64,000 nucleotides of DNA from Verrucomicrobiales bacterium (GTDB lineage: Bacteria; Verrucomicrobiota; Verrucomicrobiia; Verrucomicrobiales; DEV007), in the NCBI GenBank assembly GCA_016795505.1, contig JAEUHH010000064.1:1-64000 (forward strand). Reading direction: 5' to 3'. The position numbers were made by a program, and so were the translations under genes. The notes below the pieces were generated by a model. It was not told the origin of the DNA, did no database searches, and worked only from the letters and a program-made list of their open reading frames with translations. Positions 42,646 to 51,902 of the stretch are shown here, one piece after another; position 1 is the first letter of the stretch, and the number at the start of each line of letters is the position of its first letter.

Positions 42646-43245
42646 ATGATTCAGCCCCGCCGCGCCAGCATCCGCCGTACCACCGGCGAGACCGATGTGT
42701 ACCTCTCCATCGATCTCGACGGGACGGGTGTCTCCAAGATCGGCACCGGGGTGCCGTTTCTGGATCACATGCTGAATCTCTTTTCGAAACACAGCCGGAT
42801 CGATCTGGAAGTGGCCGCGAAGGGAGACATCGAGGTGGACTACCACCACACCGTGGAAGACACCGGCATCGTGCTGGGCCAGGCGATCCGCGAGGCCCTC
42901 GGGGAGAAGCGCGGCATCGTGCGCTACGGCTTTTGCCTGCTGCCGATGGACGAGACGCTGGCCCGGGTGGCGCTGGATTTCAGCGGCCGGGCTTTTCTCG
43001 ACTACCGGGCGCCGTCCGGGGTGGACAGCATCGGCGGCAACTTCGCCTTCACCCTGGTGGAGGAATTCATGCGCGCCTTTGCCTTCAATGCCCTGATCAA
43101 TCTCCACATCGAGATCCTGCACGGTCGCGACGGCCACCACATGGCCGAGGCGATGTTCAAAGGGCTGGCCCGCTCCGTGGACACGGCCATCCGCATCGAT
43201 CCCCGCATCGCGGGCGATGTGCCCAGCACCAAGCAGGTGCTTTGA
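42646..43245 (+). CDS. hisB: imidazoleglycerol-phosphate dehydratase
   Basis: 199 residues, the normal length of the monofunctional enzyme. Diagnostic motifs are F-L-D-H-M-L near residue 40, E-V-D-Y-H-H-T-V-E-D-T-G near 64-75 and H-G-R-D-G-H-H-M-A-E-A near 163-173; their His and Glu bind two manganese ions. It dehydrates imidazole glycerol phosphate in histidine synthesis. hisH starts 25 bp downstream; the partner hisF is 18 kb away. Confidence 0.97.
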   Translation: MIQPRRASIRRTTGETDVYLSIDLDGTGVSKIGTGVPFLDHMLNLFSKHSRIDLEVAAKGDIEVDYHHTVEDTGIVLGQAIREALGEKRGIVRYGFCLLPMDETLARVALDFSGRAFLDYRAPSGVDSIGGNFAFTLVEEFMRAFAFNALINLHIEILHGRDGHHMAEAMFKGLARSVDTAIRIDPRIAGDVPSTKQVL

Positions 43246-43270
43246 TCTATCGAACGGAAGGATCCATCTC

Positions 43271-43930
43271 ATGGCGGGAACAATCGGAGTGATCGACTAC
43301 GGCGCGGGCAACCTGCGCAACGTGCTGAACGCCCTCGAAATGATCGGGGCCGCGGAGGTAAAACTGGTGGCCGGGCCGGACGATTTCGAGGGCGTGGGGC
43401 AACTGGTTTTCCCCGGCGTGGGTGCCTTCGGCGACTGTGTCAGCCAGCTCGACCGTCGCGGCCTGCGCGAGCCTCTGGTGGGCTGGCTGGCGGCGGATCG
43501 GCCCTACTTCGGCATCTGCATCGGTTATCAGGTGTTGTTCGAGGGCAGCGAGGAGTGTCCCGGTATCGCGGGGCTCGGCCATTTTCGCGGACAGGTGGGG
43601 CGTTTCCCGACCGGCGACCTGAAGGTGCCCCACATGGGCTGGAATACCGTGGTGCCACAGGACCCGTCGGACGCGGTGTGGGCCGGGCTGCCGGCGAGAC
43701 CGCACCTTTACTTTGTGCACTCCTATTTCCCCCGGCCGGATCAGGCGGAGATCATCGCCGCCACCACGCACTATGGGGTCGAGTTTGCCTCGGCCGTCCG
43801 TCAGGGAGCGATCTTCGCCTCGCAGTTTCACCCCGAGCGTTCCCAGTCGGCCGGTCTGCGCGTGCTGCGCAATTTCCTGGCCGATGCCGGTGCGCAGCTC
43901 GGACCGGTGGGATTGGTCGCGAAGGGGTAA
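43271..43930 (+). CDS. hisH: imidazole glycerol phosphate synthase, glutamine amidotransferase subunit
   Basis: 219 residues from the ATG at 43271, which follows a GGAAGGA ribosome site at a good distance. The start I-G-V-I-D-Y-G-A-G-N-L is diagnostic. The nucleophile is Cys83 in Y-F-G-I-C-I-G-Y-Q (usually G-I-C-L-G-M-Q), and Q-F-H-P-E supplies the His-Glu pair. It makes ammonia from glutamine for HisF. A copy of the 22-bp repeat begins at its stop codon. Confidence 0.96.
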   Translation: MAGTIGVIDYGAGNLRNVLNALEMIGAAEVKLVAGPDDFEGVGQLVFPGVGAFGDCVSQLDRRGLREPLVGWLAADRPYFGICIGYQVLFEGSEECPGIAGLGHFRGQVGRFPTGDLKVPHMGWNTVVPQDPSDAVWAGLPARPHLYFVHSYFPRPDQAEIIAATTHYGVEFASAVRQGAIFASQFHPERSQSAGLRVLRNFLADAGAQLGPVGLVAKG

Positions 43931-44000
43931 ATTCCGATCAGACAGGGTCTGTCCGGCGAGGCAACAGGGTCTGTCCGGAGATCAGACAGGGTCGGATCAG
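43931..44000. repeat. dispersed 22-bp-module repeat, three-unit copy D
   Basis: Three direct units (43936-43957, 43958-43979, 43980-44000) follow ATTCC. All carry ACAGGGTC. The last one supplies the stop codon of dnaN (43997-43999). The element fills the whole gap between convergent hisH and dnaN. Confidence 0.93.
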
Positions 44001-45094
44001 TTCGTCACCCGCATCGGCATGAGCACGTAAATGAACGGCTCGTCGATTTTCAGCACGCCGGGGCTCATCTCGTCGATGAGGTCGAGGAAGACCTCGTCCT
44101 GGGCGAGATTCCGCAGCGGGGCCATGAGGAACTCGGGATTGAACGCGATGGAGAGGACCGGTCCCTTGTAGTTGATGTGGAGGGACTCGTGGGCCTCGCC
44201 GATCTCGGGGGAATTCGCCGAGATCTGGAGCATGTCGGGCTTGAAGGACAGTTTGATCGAATTCGACTTGTCCGAGGTGAGGATGGCGACGCGCTTGACG
44301 GCGTTGAAGAGGACTTCGCGCTCGAGGGTGATGCGCTGCTTGGCTTCGCCGGGGATGACCTGGCGGAAGTTGGGGTAGTTGCCCTCGATGAGCTTGCTGA
44401 CGAGGATGCTGTCATTCAGTTCGAACGAAACCTGGCTGTCGGAGATGCGCACCCGGACTTCGCCCTCGTCGCCGAGGAGGCGCTGGAGCTCGTTGATGGC
44501 CTTGGTGGGGATGATGACGTTGATTTCGTTGCTCTTGGGGAACTCGACATCCTGCTCAACCATGGCAAGGCGGCGGCCGTCGGTGGCGACGAGGGTGAGC
44601 ACGTTGTCTTTGAACGACCAGTAGATGCCGTTGAGGACGTAGCGGGTCTCGTCGGTGGAGATGGCGTAGGCGGTTTTGCGGAGCGCGTCCTTGAGCTTGG
44701 CCTGCTCGATGACGAACTCGCGGGCTTCGTCAAAGGACGCGAGAGGGGGGAACTCCTCCTGGTCGAGGCCGATGATCTTGAAAAAGCTGGGGCCGTTGCG
44801 CACGGAGGCGACGTTGTCGGAATCGACATCGACGCTGACCTCGCCGCTGTTGAGTTCGCGGATGATCATGACCAGCTTGCGGGCGGGCAGGGTGGTGGCG
44901 CCGCCGCGCTCGATCTGGGCTTTGACCTGTCCGCTGATGCCGACGTCGAGGTCGGTGGTGGTGAGCTTCAGGGTGTCGCCGTCGGCTTCGATCAAAACAT
45001 TGGAGAGGATGGGCAGGGTGGTCCGGCTGCTCACGACGTGCTGAACCTGCTGGAGAGCTTCAAGAAAGGCGTCCCTATCGATCAGAAATTTCAT
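43997..45094 (-). CDS. dnaN: DNA polymerase III beta sliding clamp
   Basis: 365 residues, the standard length. The start M-K-F-L-I-D-R-D-A-F-L-E-A-L-Q and the end F-I-Y-V-L-M-P-M-R are diagnostic of the three-domain clamp. It forms a ring on DNA and tethers polymerase III. It is transcribed in the same direction as dnaA, 219 bp further on, an arrangement conserved near replication origins. Its stop codon lies inside a dispersed repeat. Confidence 0.98.
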   Translation of the reverse strand: MKFLIDRDAFLEALQQVQHVVSSRTTLPILSNVLIEADGDTLKLTTTDLDVGISGQVKAQIERGGATTLPARKLVMIIRELNSGEVSVDVDSDNVASVRNGPSFFKIIGLDQEEFPPLASFDEAREFVIEQAKLKDALRKTAYAISTDETRYVLNGIYWSFKDNVLTLVATDGRRLAMVEQDVEFPKSNEINVIIPTKAINELQRLLGDEGEVRVRISDSQVSFELNDSILVSKLIEGNYPNFRQVIPGEAKQRITLEREVLFNAVKRVAILTSDKSNSIKLSFKPDMLQISANSPEIGEAHESLHINYKGPVLSIAFNPEFLMAPLRNLAQDEVFLDLIDEMSPGVLKIDEPFIYVLMPMRVTN

Positions 45095-45313
45095 AAATTT
45101 GACAATGGCTCAAATTTCCCAGCTATTTGGAATATTCTTTCCTCTTTTTTGTGGTCAATTGGAGGGAATATTGAACGCAATTAAGGTACGTGTCTAATCT
45201 AAATATCTCCGGAACGCTGGAGACATTGGAGTGGCTGGGAGCGTCCGCATCCGGCTCGCGGGGAGAGAGGCGATGGCGATGAGACCGGCGTCGGCTGCCG
45301 GCGGCGGAGAGGG
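45095..45313. other. dnaA-dnaN intergenic region, AT-rich
   Basis: The dnaN-proximal 110 bases are AT-rich and contain two GAATATT copies (near 45130 and 45166) and TGTGGTCAA (45150-45158), which matches the DnaA box complement TGTGGATAA at 7 of 9 positions. A weak promoter candidate (TTGACC and TATTCC on the minus strand) overlaps this site. This may be a DnaA-responsive dnaN promoter. Confidence 0.35.
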
Positions 45314-46858
45314 TCACTTTGCCGCCTTCTGGCCTCCCCTCGGGCGGGCGGGAGCCGGGGCGAGGAGGCTGCGGCGGAGGAAATCGAAGGTGCGGCGGGT
45401 CGAGGCGTTGCTCTCGATCTTGCTGGTGACGCGTCGGCAGGCGTTGATCACGGTGCCGTGGTCGCGACCGCCGAATTCCTTGCCGATGTCGGCGAGGGAC
45501 AGGCTGGTCTTTTCCCGGGCGAGGGCCATGGCTACGTGGCGCGCTTCGACGAGGCGGCTGGTGCGGCGCTTTCCGGTGAGGTCGCGGGGGTGGAGATCGA
45601 AGTGGGTGGCGACGAGTTCGATGATCTCCTGCACGCTGATGTGGCGGCTGGTATTGGCATCGTCGAGGTAGTCGGCCAGCAGGTCGCGGAGTTCGTCGGG
45701 GTCGACGGCGAGTTCGCCCTCATGCAGGGAGGACATGGTGGCGGCCCGGAGCATGGCGCCTTCGAGGGCGCGGACGTTGGTGGAGACGTGCTCGGCGATG
45801 AACTCGAGGACGGAATCGGGCAGGTTCGCGCCGCGCTCCTCCCGTTTCCGCCGCAGGATGGCCAGCCGGGTCTCGGCGCCGGGCATGACGATCTCGGCGG
45901 TCATGCCCCATTTGAAGCGGGACACGAGGCGTTCCTCGAGGTCGGCGATCTCGGAGGCGGGCCGGTCGCTGGTCAGCACGATCTGTTTGTGCCGGTCGGT
46001 GAGGCTGTTGAAGGTGTGGAAGAACTCCTCCTGCATGCCACTCTTCCCGGAGAGGAAAGCGATGTCGTCGATCAGGAGCATGTCGGCCTCGCGGAAGCGT
46101 TTGCGAAAGGCGACGAGGCGGTTCTCCTGGAGGGCCTCGACGTAGTCGTTGGCGAAGCGCTCGGCGGTGATGTAGATGACCTTGGATTTGGGCCGCCGGG
46201 TCAGGGAGTCCCAGCCGATGGCATGAAGGAGATGGGTCTTGCCCAGACCGGAGTTGGAATAGATGAAAAGGGGGTGGTAGGTCTTGCCCGGCTTTTCGGC
46301 GACGGCCTTGGCGGCGGCGGCGGCGATGCGGTTGGCGTTGCCGACGACGAAGTTGTCGAAGCGGTAGCCCTCCGAGAGGCCGGCGTCTTCGCCCCGCTGG
46401 CGGATGCGCTTCCGATCGGCCGGGGTGCGCCCGGAGACGGGGGCGGGCTCGGTGTCGGGGATCGACTCGGGATCGAGTTTCTCGTGGCGGAAAGCGGCTG
46501 AATCCGGCTCCTGCTCGACTTTGGGTGCCGGCTCGGCCACATCGGCGGGAGCGGGCAGGGGCATGGTGGGGGCGGCGGCGATCTCGAAACGAACCGGCGG
46601 ATGCGTGGGGAGATGGGCGCAGATGGAGGCCGTCAGCTCGGAGAGGTAGTTTTCCTCGATCCAGAGGGAATAAATGGCGTTCGGCGCTGAAAACCAGAGG
46701 GCATCGGGTTCGAGTCTAACCAGCCGCACCGGGGAGAACCAGCGTTCGAACTCCGCCTCGCCGATGCGCCCCGTCAATTCGGCACAGACATTCATCCAAA
46801 GGGCGGCGAGCGCCGGGCTGAGTGTCTCGGAATCGGACGGGGAGGGCAGGTCTTTCAT
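45314..46858 (-). CDS. dnaA: chromosomal replication initiator protein
   Basis: 514 residues. Domain I is at 10-95, a Pro/Glu-rich linker follows to about 155, and the AAA+ domain contains Y-R-F-D-N-F-V-V-G and a Walker A ending G-L-G-K-T-H, with M-L-L-I-D-D-I-A-F-L as Walker B. Domain IV carries D-H-G-T-V-I-N-A-C-R-R-V, close to the DNA-binding D-H-S-T-V signature. It melts the origin and regulates its own region. Divergent from the small gene and topoisomerase genes on the other side of a 700-bp gap. Confidence 0.98.
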   Translation of the reverse strand: MKDLPSPSDSETLSPALAALWMNVCAELTGRIGEAEFERWFSPVRLVRLEPDALWFSAPNAIYSLWIEENYLSELTASICAHLPTHPPVRFEIAAAPTMPLPAPADVAEPAPKVEQEPDSAAFRHEKLDPESIPDTEPAPVSGRTPADRKRIRQRGEDAGLSEGYRFDNFVVGNANRIAAAAAKAVAEKPGKTYHPLFIYSNSGLGKTHLLHAIGWDSLTRRPKSKVIYITAERFANDYVEALQENRLVAFRKRFREADMLLIDDIAFLSGKSGMQEEFFHTFNSLTDRHKQIVLTSDRPASEIADLEERLVSRFKWGMTAEIVMPGAETRLAILRRKREERGANLPDSVLEFIAEHVSTNVRALEGAMLRAATMSSLHEGELAVDPDELRDLLADYLDDANTSRHISVQEIIELVATHFDLHPRDLTGKRRTSRLVEARHVAMALAREKTSLSLADIGKEFGGRDHGTVINACRRVTSKIESNASTRRTFDFLRRSLLAPAPARPRGGQKAAK

Positions 46859-47540
46859 GTGGCGATGTCTGATGGAGGCGTTCGAATCTGTCGAAGGACC
46901 AACCTGATGAGAAAATGGCGAAGATTTTATAAAAATCTGATAATGAACGAATTAGGTCGAATATCCTTCGAATTTTGGCGCAACGGGGTGCCCTGAAAGG
47001 AACGACGCTGAATGGATCAACGTCTCGAAGGCCGGCTCTTCCGGGGGGCGCGGGGGGAAATGGGGCGCTCATCCCTCGGATCGGCCGGACTCCCCGTTTT
47101 CGAGTGCCCTGCTGCGGCGTTTTGATTTAGCGAAAACGAGGCCGGGGACAATGGAAAGTTTGCGCCTGCGGCTTATTTTTTTCTGAGCCGGTTCAAATTT
47201 CGATGAGAGGGCTCGACTCACCGACAGAAGTTGAAAAAATCATAACAAGTTAGGAAAAGTGGGCAGGATGGGCCATAAAATTTTGGCGTTTGGGTGAAAG
47301 GCTCTCCAAGGGAGGCAGGGAGAGGCAGTTGTGGGTGTGAGGGGCGGCCCGATGGCTGCTGAGAGGAGATTTTGCCTAGCAATTCAGTTATTGGTTCAAC
47401 TGGGCGGAATGGGCCTCGCGCTGGCCTAGGAGCGGGAGAGGGCGGGCGCTCTATCGGGTCAAGTGTTGGCGGGACAAGGCTGGCTTTGAGAGTGGGGACG
47501 GCCGATGACTGGATCGTTGCGCGGCCGGCTTTGCCGCCGA
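46859..47540. other. long non-coding gap upstream of dnaA; possible origin region
   Basis: No gene is supported here. The dnaA-proximal part (46905-46975) is AT-rich and holds the inverted repeat AGATTTT-ATA-AAAATCT (46922-46938) and repeated TCGAA motifs. The middle (47100-47400) has several short AT-rich blocks. No canonical TTATCCACA box was found on either strand, so an origin call rests on context only. Confidence 0.3.
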
Positions 47541-47569
47541 TTGCGGGCCGGCGCAGGCTGGGCTATGAT
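47541..47569 (+). promoter_or_regulatory. promoter of the 87-residue gene, leaderless geometry
   Basis: TTGCGG (47541-47546), 17-bp spacer and TATGAT (47564-47569), then 5 nt to the ATG at 47575. Confidence 0.55.
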
Positions 47570-47574
47570 CGGGG

Positions 47575-47838
47575 ATGCCGGTTCGCCCCACAGCCACGCG
47601 AGACGATTACGCCGCTTTGGCGGCTCTTCTCCGTCGCCGTCTCGAAACGATCGGAGATGCGGCTTGGCGGCAGTCCGATCCGGCCGGGCATCTCGATGCG
47701 CTGAGGGCGGTGTCGGAGGCTCTGACGGCCTGGCACGAGAGCCACCGAGGCGGCTTGCCGGGCAAATTGGAGCACCTTCTGGCCAACTGCAGCTTCGAGA
47801 AGGCTCTTTTCCTGGTCGAAAACGAATTGATTTCTTGA
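47575..47838 (+). CDS. small helical protein of unknown function
   Basis: 87 residues, predicted all-helical, with Leu/Ala-rich amphipathic helices and a conserved-looking C-terminal segment (C-S-F-E-K-A-L-F-L-V-E-N-E-L). The well-placed promoter directly before the ATG supports a real gene. It lies 69 bp before the topoisomerase subunit B gene in the same direction. No family recognised. Confidence 0.6.
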   Translation: MPVRPTATRDDYAALAALLRRRLETIGDAAWRQSDPAGHLDALRAVSEALTAWHESHRGGLPGKLEHLLANCSFEKALFLVENELIS

Positions 47839-47907
47839 AATTAGTTCGAATTTCCGAAATATATGGAAGTTTGAACTGTTTCTCCCGAGATCTGTCCCCT
47901 AGTCCCG

Positions 47908-49803
47908 ATGGCTGCGAATTACACTGAAGACCACATCCGATCGCTGGAGCCCCGTGAACACATTCGGCTCCGTCCGGGAATGTACATCGGTAAACTGGGC
48001 GACGGGACGGCACCTGACGATGGGATCTACGTCTTGCTGAAGGAGGTGATCGACAATGCGATCGACGAGTTCGTGATGGGGAACGGCAAGGTCATCGAGA
48101 TCGAGCTGGACGAGCGCCGCATGAGGGTCCGCGACTACGGGCGGGGTATCCCGCTGGGCAAGCTGATGGATTGCGCGTCCGTGATCAACACCGGTGCCAA
48201 ATATGACAGCGAGGCCTTCAAAAAGTCCGTCGGTCTGAACGGCGTCGGCATCAAGGCGGTGAATTTCCTGTCCGAGTTCTTCGAGGTGCAGAGTTTTCGC
48301 GAGGGCAAGACGAAGGCGATCGAGTTCGCCGAGGGCCTCGTGGTGGCAGAGATGAAGAAGCCCCGTGACAGCGCGGAGTCGGCGGGCACAGTGGTCACCT
48401 TTGAGCCGGACTCGGGCATCTTTGGCGACTATTCGTGGAATCTCGAATACGTGGAGCAGATGCTCCGCAACTACGCCTACCTCAACACGGGGCTGACGCT
48501 CGACTTCAACGGCAAGAAGTTCAAATCCAAGGACGGTCTCCTCGACCTGCTCAACGAAAATCTCCAAGGCTCGGAGCCGCCCATCTACCCGATCGTCCAT
48601 CTGGTGGATCACGACATCGAGGTGGCTTTCACCCACACGGAGCAGAGCGGCGAGGAGTACTACAGCTTCGTCAACGGACAGAACACGACCATGGGCGGCA
48701 CGCACCTGTCGGCCTTCCGCGAGGCGATCGTGAATACGATCCGCACCTATTTCAAAAAGCAGTACGACGCCGGCGACATCCGCTCCGGCATCGTCGCGGC
48801 CATCAGTGTGAAGGTGGAGGAGCCGGTCTTCGAATCGCAGACCAAAACCAAGCTCGGGTCGCTCTACATGGCGCCGAACGGGGAGACCATCCGGACCTTC
48901 ATCGGCAATTTCCTCGGCCGCCATCTCGACAACTGGCTGCACCGCAACCGCGAGGCGGCCGGTATCATGCAGGACAAGATCGTCCGCTCGGAGCGGGAGC
49001 GGAAAGAGCTTAAGGACATCAAGAAGATCGCCCGCGAACGCTCCAAGCAGACCCGGCTCTACAACAAGAAGCTGCGCGACTGCCGCGTCCACTACAACAC
49101 CAAGCACAAGCAGGCCGAGGAGTCGACGATCTTCATCACCGAGGGCGATTCCGCCAGCGGCTCCATCACCAAGGCGCGGAATGTCGACCTCCAGGCCGTG
49201 TTTTCCCTGCGTGGCAAGCCGCTGAACTGCTACGGGTTGACGCGCCAGATCTGCTACCAGAACGAGGAGTTCAACTATCTACAGGCCGCCCTGGACATCG
49301 AAGATGGACTCGAATCCCTCCGCTACAACCGCGTCGTCATCGCCACCGATGCCGATGTCGATGGCATGCACATCCGCCTGCTGTTGATGACCTTTTTCAT
49401 CCAGTTCTTCCCGGACCTGATCCGCGACGGTCACGTCTACATCCTCCAGACGCCGCTGTTCCGGGTGCGGAACAAGAAGACGACCCGTTACTGCTACACC
49501 GACGAGGAGCGCCGCTCCGCCATTGAGGAACTGAAGCCGAACCCCGAGATCACCCGGTTCAAAGGTCTCGGTGAAATATCGCCCGACGAGTTCAAGCACT
49601 TCATCGGCGCCGACATCCGGCTGGACCCGGTCCAGATGCCGCCCAAGCCGAAGATGATCGAGGAACTGCTCGCCTTTTACATGGGCAAGAACACGCCGGA
49701 CCGCCAGGAGTTCATCATCAAGAATCTCCGGGTCGAGGCCGACATCATCGAGGAAGCCATGCCGGTCCGTGAGGCCATGGCGGTGGAGGCCGATGCGGCC
49801 TGA
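47908..49803 (+). CDS. parE: DNA topoisomerase IV subunit B-like (ParE/GyrB family)
   Basis: 631 residues, shorter than the usual GyrB (about 800). GHKL ATPase motifs are [17 protein letters not shown] and [11 protein letters not shown]. The Toprim motifs are T-E-G-D-S-A-S-G and D-A-D-V-D-G-M-H-I. The shortness and the partner encoded 25 bp downstream suggest topoisomerase IV rather than gyrase. It cuts and passes duplex DNA to unlink chromosomes. Confidence 0.92.
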   Translation: MAANYTEDHIRSLEPREHIRLRPGMYIGKLGDGTAPDDGIYVLLKEVIDNAIDEFVMGNGKVIEIELDERRMRVRDYGRGIPLGKLMDCASVINTGAKYDSEAFKKSVGLNGVGIKAVNFLSEFFEVQSFREGKTKAIEFAEGLVVAEMKKPRDSAESAGTVVTFEPDSGIFGDYSWNLEYVEQMLRNYAYLNTGLTLDFNGKKFKSKDGLLDLLNENLQGSEPPIYPIVHLVDHDIEVAFTHTEQSGEEYYSFVNGQNTTMGGTHLSAFREAIVNTIRTYFKKQYDAGDIRSGIVAAISVKVEEPVFESQTKTKLGSLYMAPNGETIRTFIGNFLGRHLDNWLHRNREAAGIMQDKIVRSERERKELKDIKKIARERSKQTRLYNKKLRDCRVHYNTKHKQAEESTIFITEGDSASGSITKARNVDLQAVFSLRGKPLNCYGLTRQICYQNEEFNYLQAALDIEDGLESLRYNRVVIATDADVDGMHIRLLLMTFFIQFFPDLIRDGHVYILQTPLFRVRNKKTTRYCYTDEERRSAIEELKPNPEITRFKGLGEISPDEFKHFIGADIRLDPVQMPPKPKMIEELLAFYMGKNTPDRQEFIIKNLRVEADIIEEAMPVREAMAVEADAA

Positions 49804-49828
49804 GGCGGTCAGTCAATCCTGAATCGTT

Positions 49829-51811
49829 ATGTCCGAGCCCACCACCAACGCCCCGATGCAGGGGATGTACGCCGACTGGTTTCTCGACTACGCCAGCTAC
49901 GTGATCCTTGAGCGGGCCGTGCCGCATATCGACGACGGCCTCAAGCCGGTGCAGCGCCGCATCCTGCACTCGCTGAAGGAAAAGGACGACGGGCGGTTCA
50001 ACAAGGTCGCCAACATCATCGGCCACACCATGCAGTACCATCCCCACGGCGACCAGGCCATCGGGGATGCCCTCGTCAACATGGGGCAGAAGGGGCTGGT
50101 GGTGGATACCCAGGGAAACTGGGGCAACATCCTCACCGGTGACAATGCCGCCGCGCCCCGCTACATCGAGGTGCGGCTGTCGAAATTTGCCAACGAAGTG
50201 CTCTTCAATCCGAAGACCACCGTCTGGGCTGCCAGCTACGACGGGCGCAACAAGGAGCCCGTCACCCTGCCGGTGAAGTTTCCCCTGTTGCTCGCCCACG
50301 GGGCCGAGGGCATCGCGGTCGGTCTCGCCTGCAAGATCCTGCCGCACAATTTCAATGAGCTGATCGATGCGTGCATCGCGGCGCTGAAGAAGGAGGACTT
50401 CGAGATCTATCCCGATTTTCCCCAGGGAGGCACCGCGGACGTGTCGGAATACAACGACGGCCTGCGCGGCGGACGCGTGCGGGTGCGCGCCCGGATCGAA
50501 AAGCTCAAGACCAAGGAACTCGTGATCCGCGAGATTCCCTTCGGCACCACGGCAGGGAGCCTGTGTGACTCGATCCAGAAAGCCAGCGATCAGGGCAAGG
50601 TCAAGATCGTGAAGATCGAGGATTGCACTGCGGAGAACGTCGAGATCCGCGTCCACCTGCCTCCGGGCACCGATCCGGACCAGGCGATCCAGGCACTCTA
50701 TGCCTTCAGCGATTGCGAAGTGTCCATCTCGCCCAATGCCTGCGTGATCGAGGACAATCAGCCGAAATTCCTCGGCGTGTCCGAGATCCTGCGCCGCAGC
50801 GCCCGGCAGACCCGCGAGCTCCTGCGGCAGGAGCTGGAGATCCGCCTCCACGAACTCGACGAGAAATGGCATTTCAGTAGTCTGGAGAAAATCTTCATCG
50901 AAAAGCGGATCTACCGGCGCATCGAAGAGTGCGAAACGTGGCAGGCCGTCCTCGACGAGATCTGGAAGGGCCTGAAACCCTACCTGCGCCTGCTGAGACG
51001 CGAAGTCACCGACGACGACATCGTGCGGCTCACGGAGATCAAGATCAAGCGCATCTCGAAATACGACTCCTTCAAGGCGGATGAGTATCTCCGCGGTCTG
51101 GAGGACCAGATCGCCGAGACCAAGCGCAACCTGAAGCAGCTCACCAAGTACGCCATCAAGTGGTACGAGGGCCTGCGCCAGCGCTATGGCAAGGATTGGC
51201 CGCGGCGGACTGAACTGGCCACCTTCGAGCGCGTCGCCGCCAAGGAGGTCGTGATCGCCAACGACACCCTCTACGTGAATCGCAAGGACGGCTTCGCCGG
51301 CTGGGGGCTGAAACGCGACGAGGCGGTCTGCAAATGCTCGCGGATGGATGACATCATCGCCTTTTCCCGCGACGGCAACATGCGCGTGGTGAAGATCGCC
51401 GACAAGGTTTTCATCGGAAAGGACAACCTGCTCGTCAACGTCTTCCGCAAAGAGGAGCCGAAGGTCTACAACATGATCTACGTCGACGGACGTGGCGGCA
51501 AGGTCATGGCCAAGCGCTTCCAGGTCTCCGGAGTGACTCGTGAGAAGCTCTACGACCTGACCCGGGGCACGCCCGGCACCCGGGTGTTGTGGCTCAGCGA
51601 GCACGACAGCGAGGAAGACGCCAACATCATCGTCCGGGTGCACCTGAAGCCCGCCCTGCGCCTGAGGAACCTCCAGATCGATCTGAATTTCACCGAGATC
51701 GGCCTGAAGGGCCGGTCCACGCAGGGAAACCTGATCACCAAGCACCTCGTCGACCGAGTGTCGCGGATACCCAAAGCCGAGCAGGACGAGATCGTCCGCA
51801 AGCGGAAGTGA
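49829..51811 (+). CDS. parC: DNA topoisomerase IV subunit A-like (ParC/GyrA family)
   Basis: 660 residues, shorter than GyrA (about 850). The catalytic Tyr lies in A-A-P-R-Y-I-E-V-R-L, after D-N-A-A. The N-terminus has D-Y-A-S-Y-V-I-L-E-R-A-V-P and D-G-L-K-P-V-Q-R-R-I-L. The C-terminal beta-propeller is shortened and lacks a canonical GyrA box Q-R-R-G-G-K-G; a related D-G-R-G-G-K is present near 555. It works with the preceding ParE-like subunit. A 22-bp-module repeat follows. Confidence 0.92.
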   Translation: MSEPTTNAPMQGMYADWFLDYASYVILERAVPHIDDGLKPVQRRILHSLKEKDDGRFNKVANIIGHTMQYHPHGDQAIGDALVNMGQKGLVVDTQGNWGNILTGDNAAAPRYIEVRLSKFANEVLFNPKTTVWAASYDGRNKEPVTLPVKFPLLLAHGAEGIAVGLACKILPHNFNELIDACIAALKKEDFEIYPDFPQGGTADVSEYNDGLRGGRVRVRARIEKLKTKELVIREIPFGTTAGSLCDSIQKASDQGKVKIVKIEDCTAENVEIRVHLPPGTDPDQAIQALYAFSDCEVSISPNACVIEDNQPKFLGVSEILRRSARQTRELLRQELEIRLHELDEKWHFSSLEKIFIEKRIYRRIEECETWQAVLDEIWKGLKPYLRLLRREVTDDDIVRLTEIKIKRISKYDSFKADEYLRGLEDQIAETKRNLKQLTKYAIKWYEGLRQRYGKDWPRRTELATFERVAAKEVVIANDTLYVNRKDGFAGWGLKRDEAVCKCSRMDDIIAFSRDGNMRVVKIADKVFIGKDNLLVNVFRKEEPKVYNMIYVDGRGGKVMAKRFQVSGVTREKLYDLTRGTPGTRVLWLSEHDSEEDANIIVRVHLKPALRLRNLQIDLNFTEIGLKGRSTQGNLITKHLVDRVSRIPKAEQDEIVRKRK

Positions 51812-51835
51812 GCGCCGGCCCCCGGGCGGTGCCGG

Positions 51836-51887
51836 TTTCCGATGAGACAGGGTATGATCTCCGATGAGACCCTGTTTGATCGGAAAT
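51836..51887. repeat. dispersed 22-bp-module repeat, head-to-head copy E
   Basis: TTTCCGATGAGACAGGGT (51836-51853) is opposed by ACCCTGTTTGATCGGAAA (51869-51886). The centre contains a further TCCGATGAGA, so the 22-bp register is kept. It lies between convergent parC and the DUF1501 gene. Confidence 0.92.
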
Positions 51888-51902
51888 TGAAGATCCAAAT
51901 AG

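Noticed and set aside
47190-47230. tRNA-like sequence around GGTTCAAATTTCG upstream of the topoisomerase genes
   Set aside because: Only the T-loop resembles a tRNA; acceptor and anticodon stems do not pair.
46859-47540. Classical oriC with DnaA boxes
   Set aside because: No TTATCCACA or single-mismatch copy was seen on either strand, so only a low-confidence origin candidate is kept.
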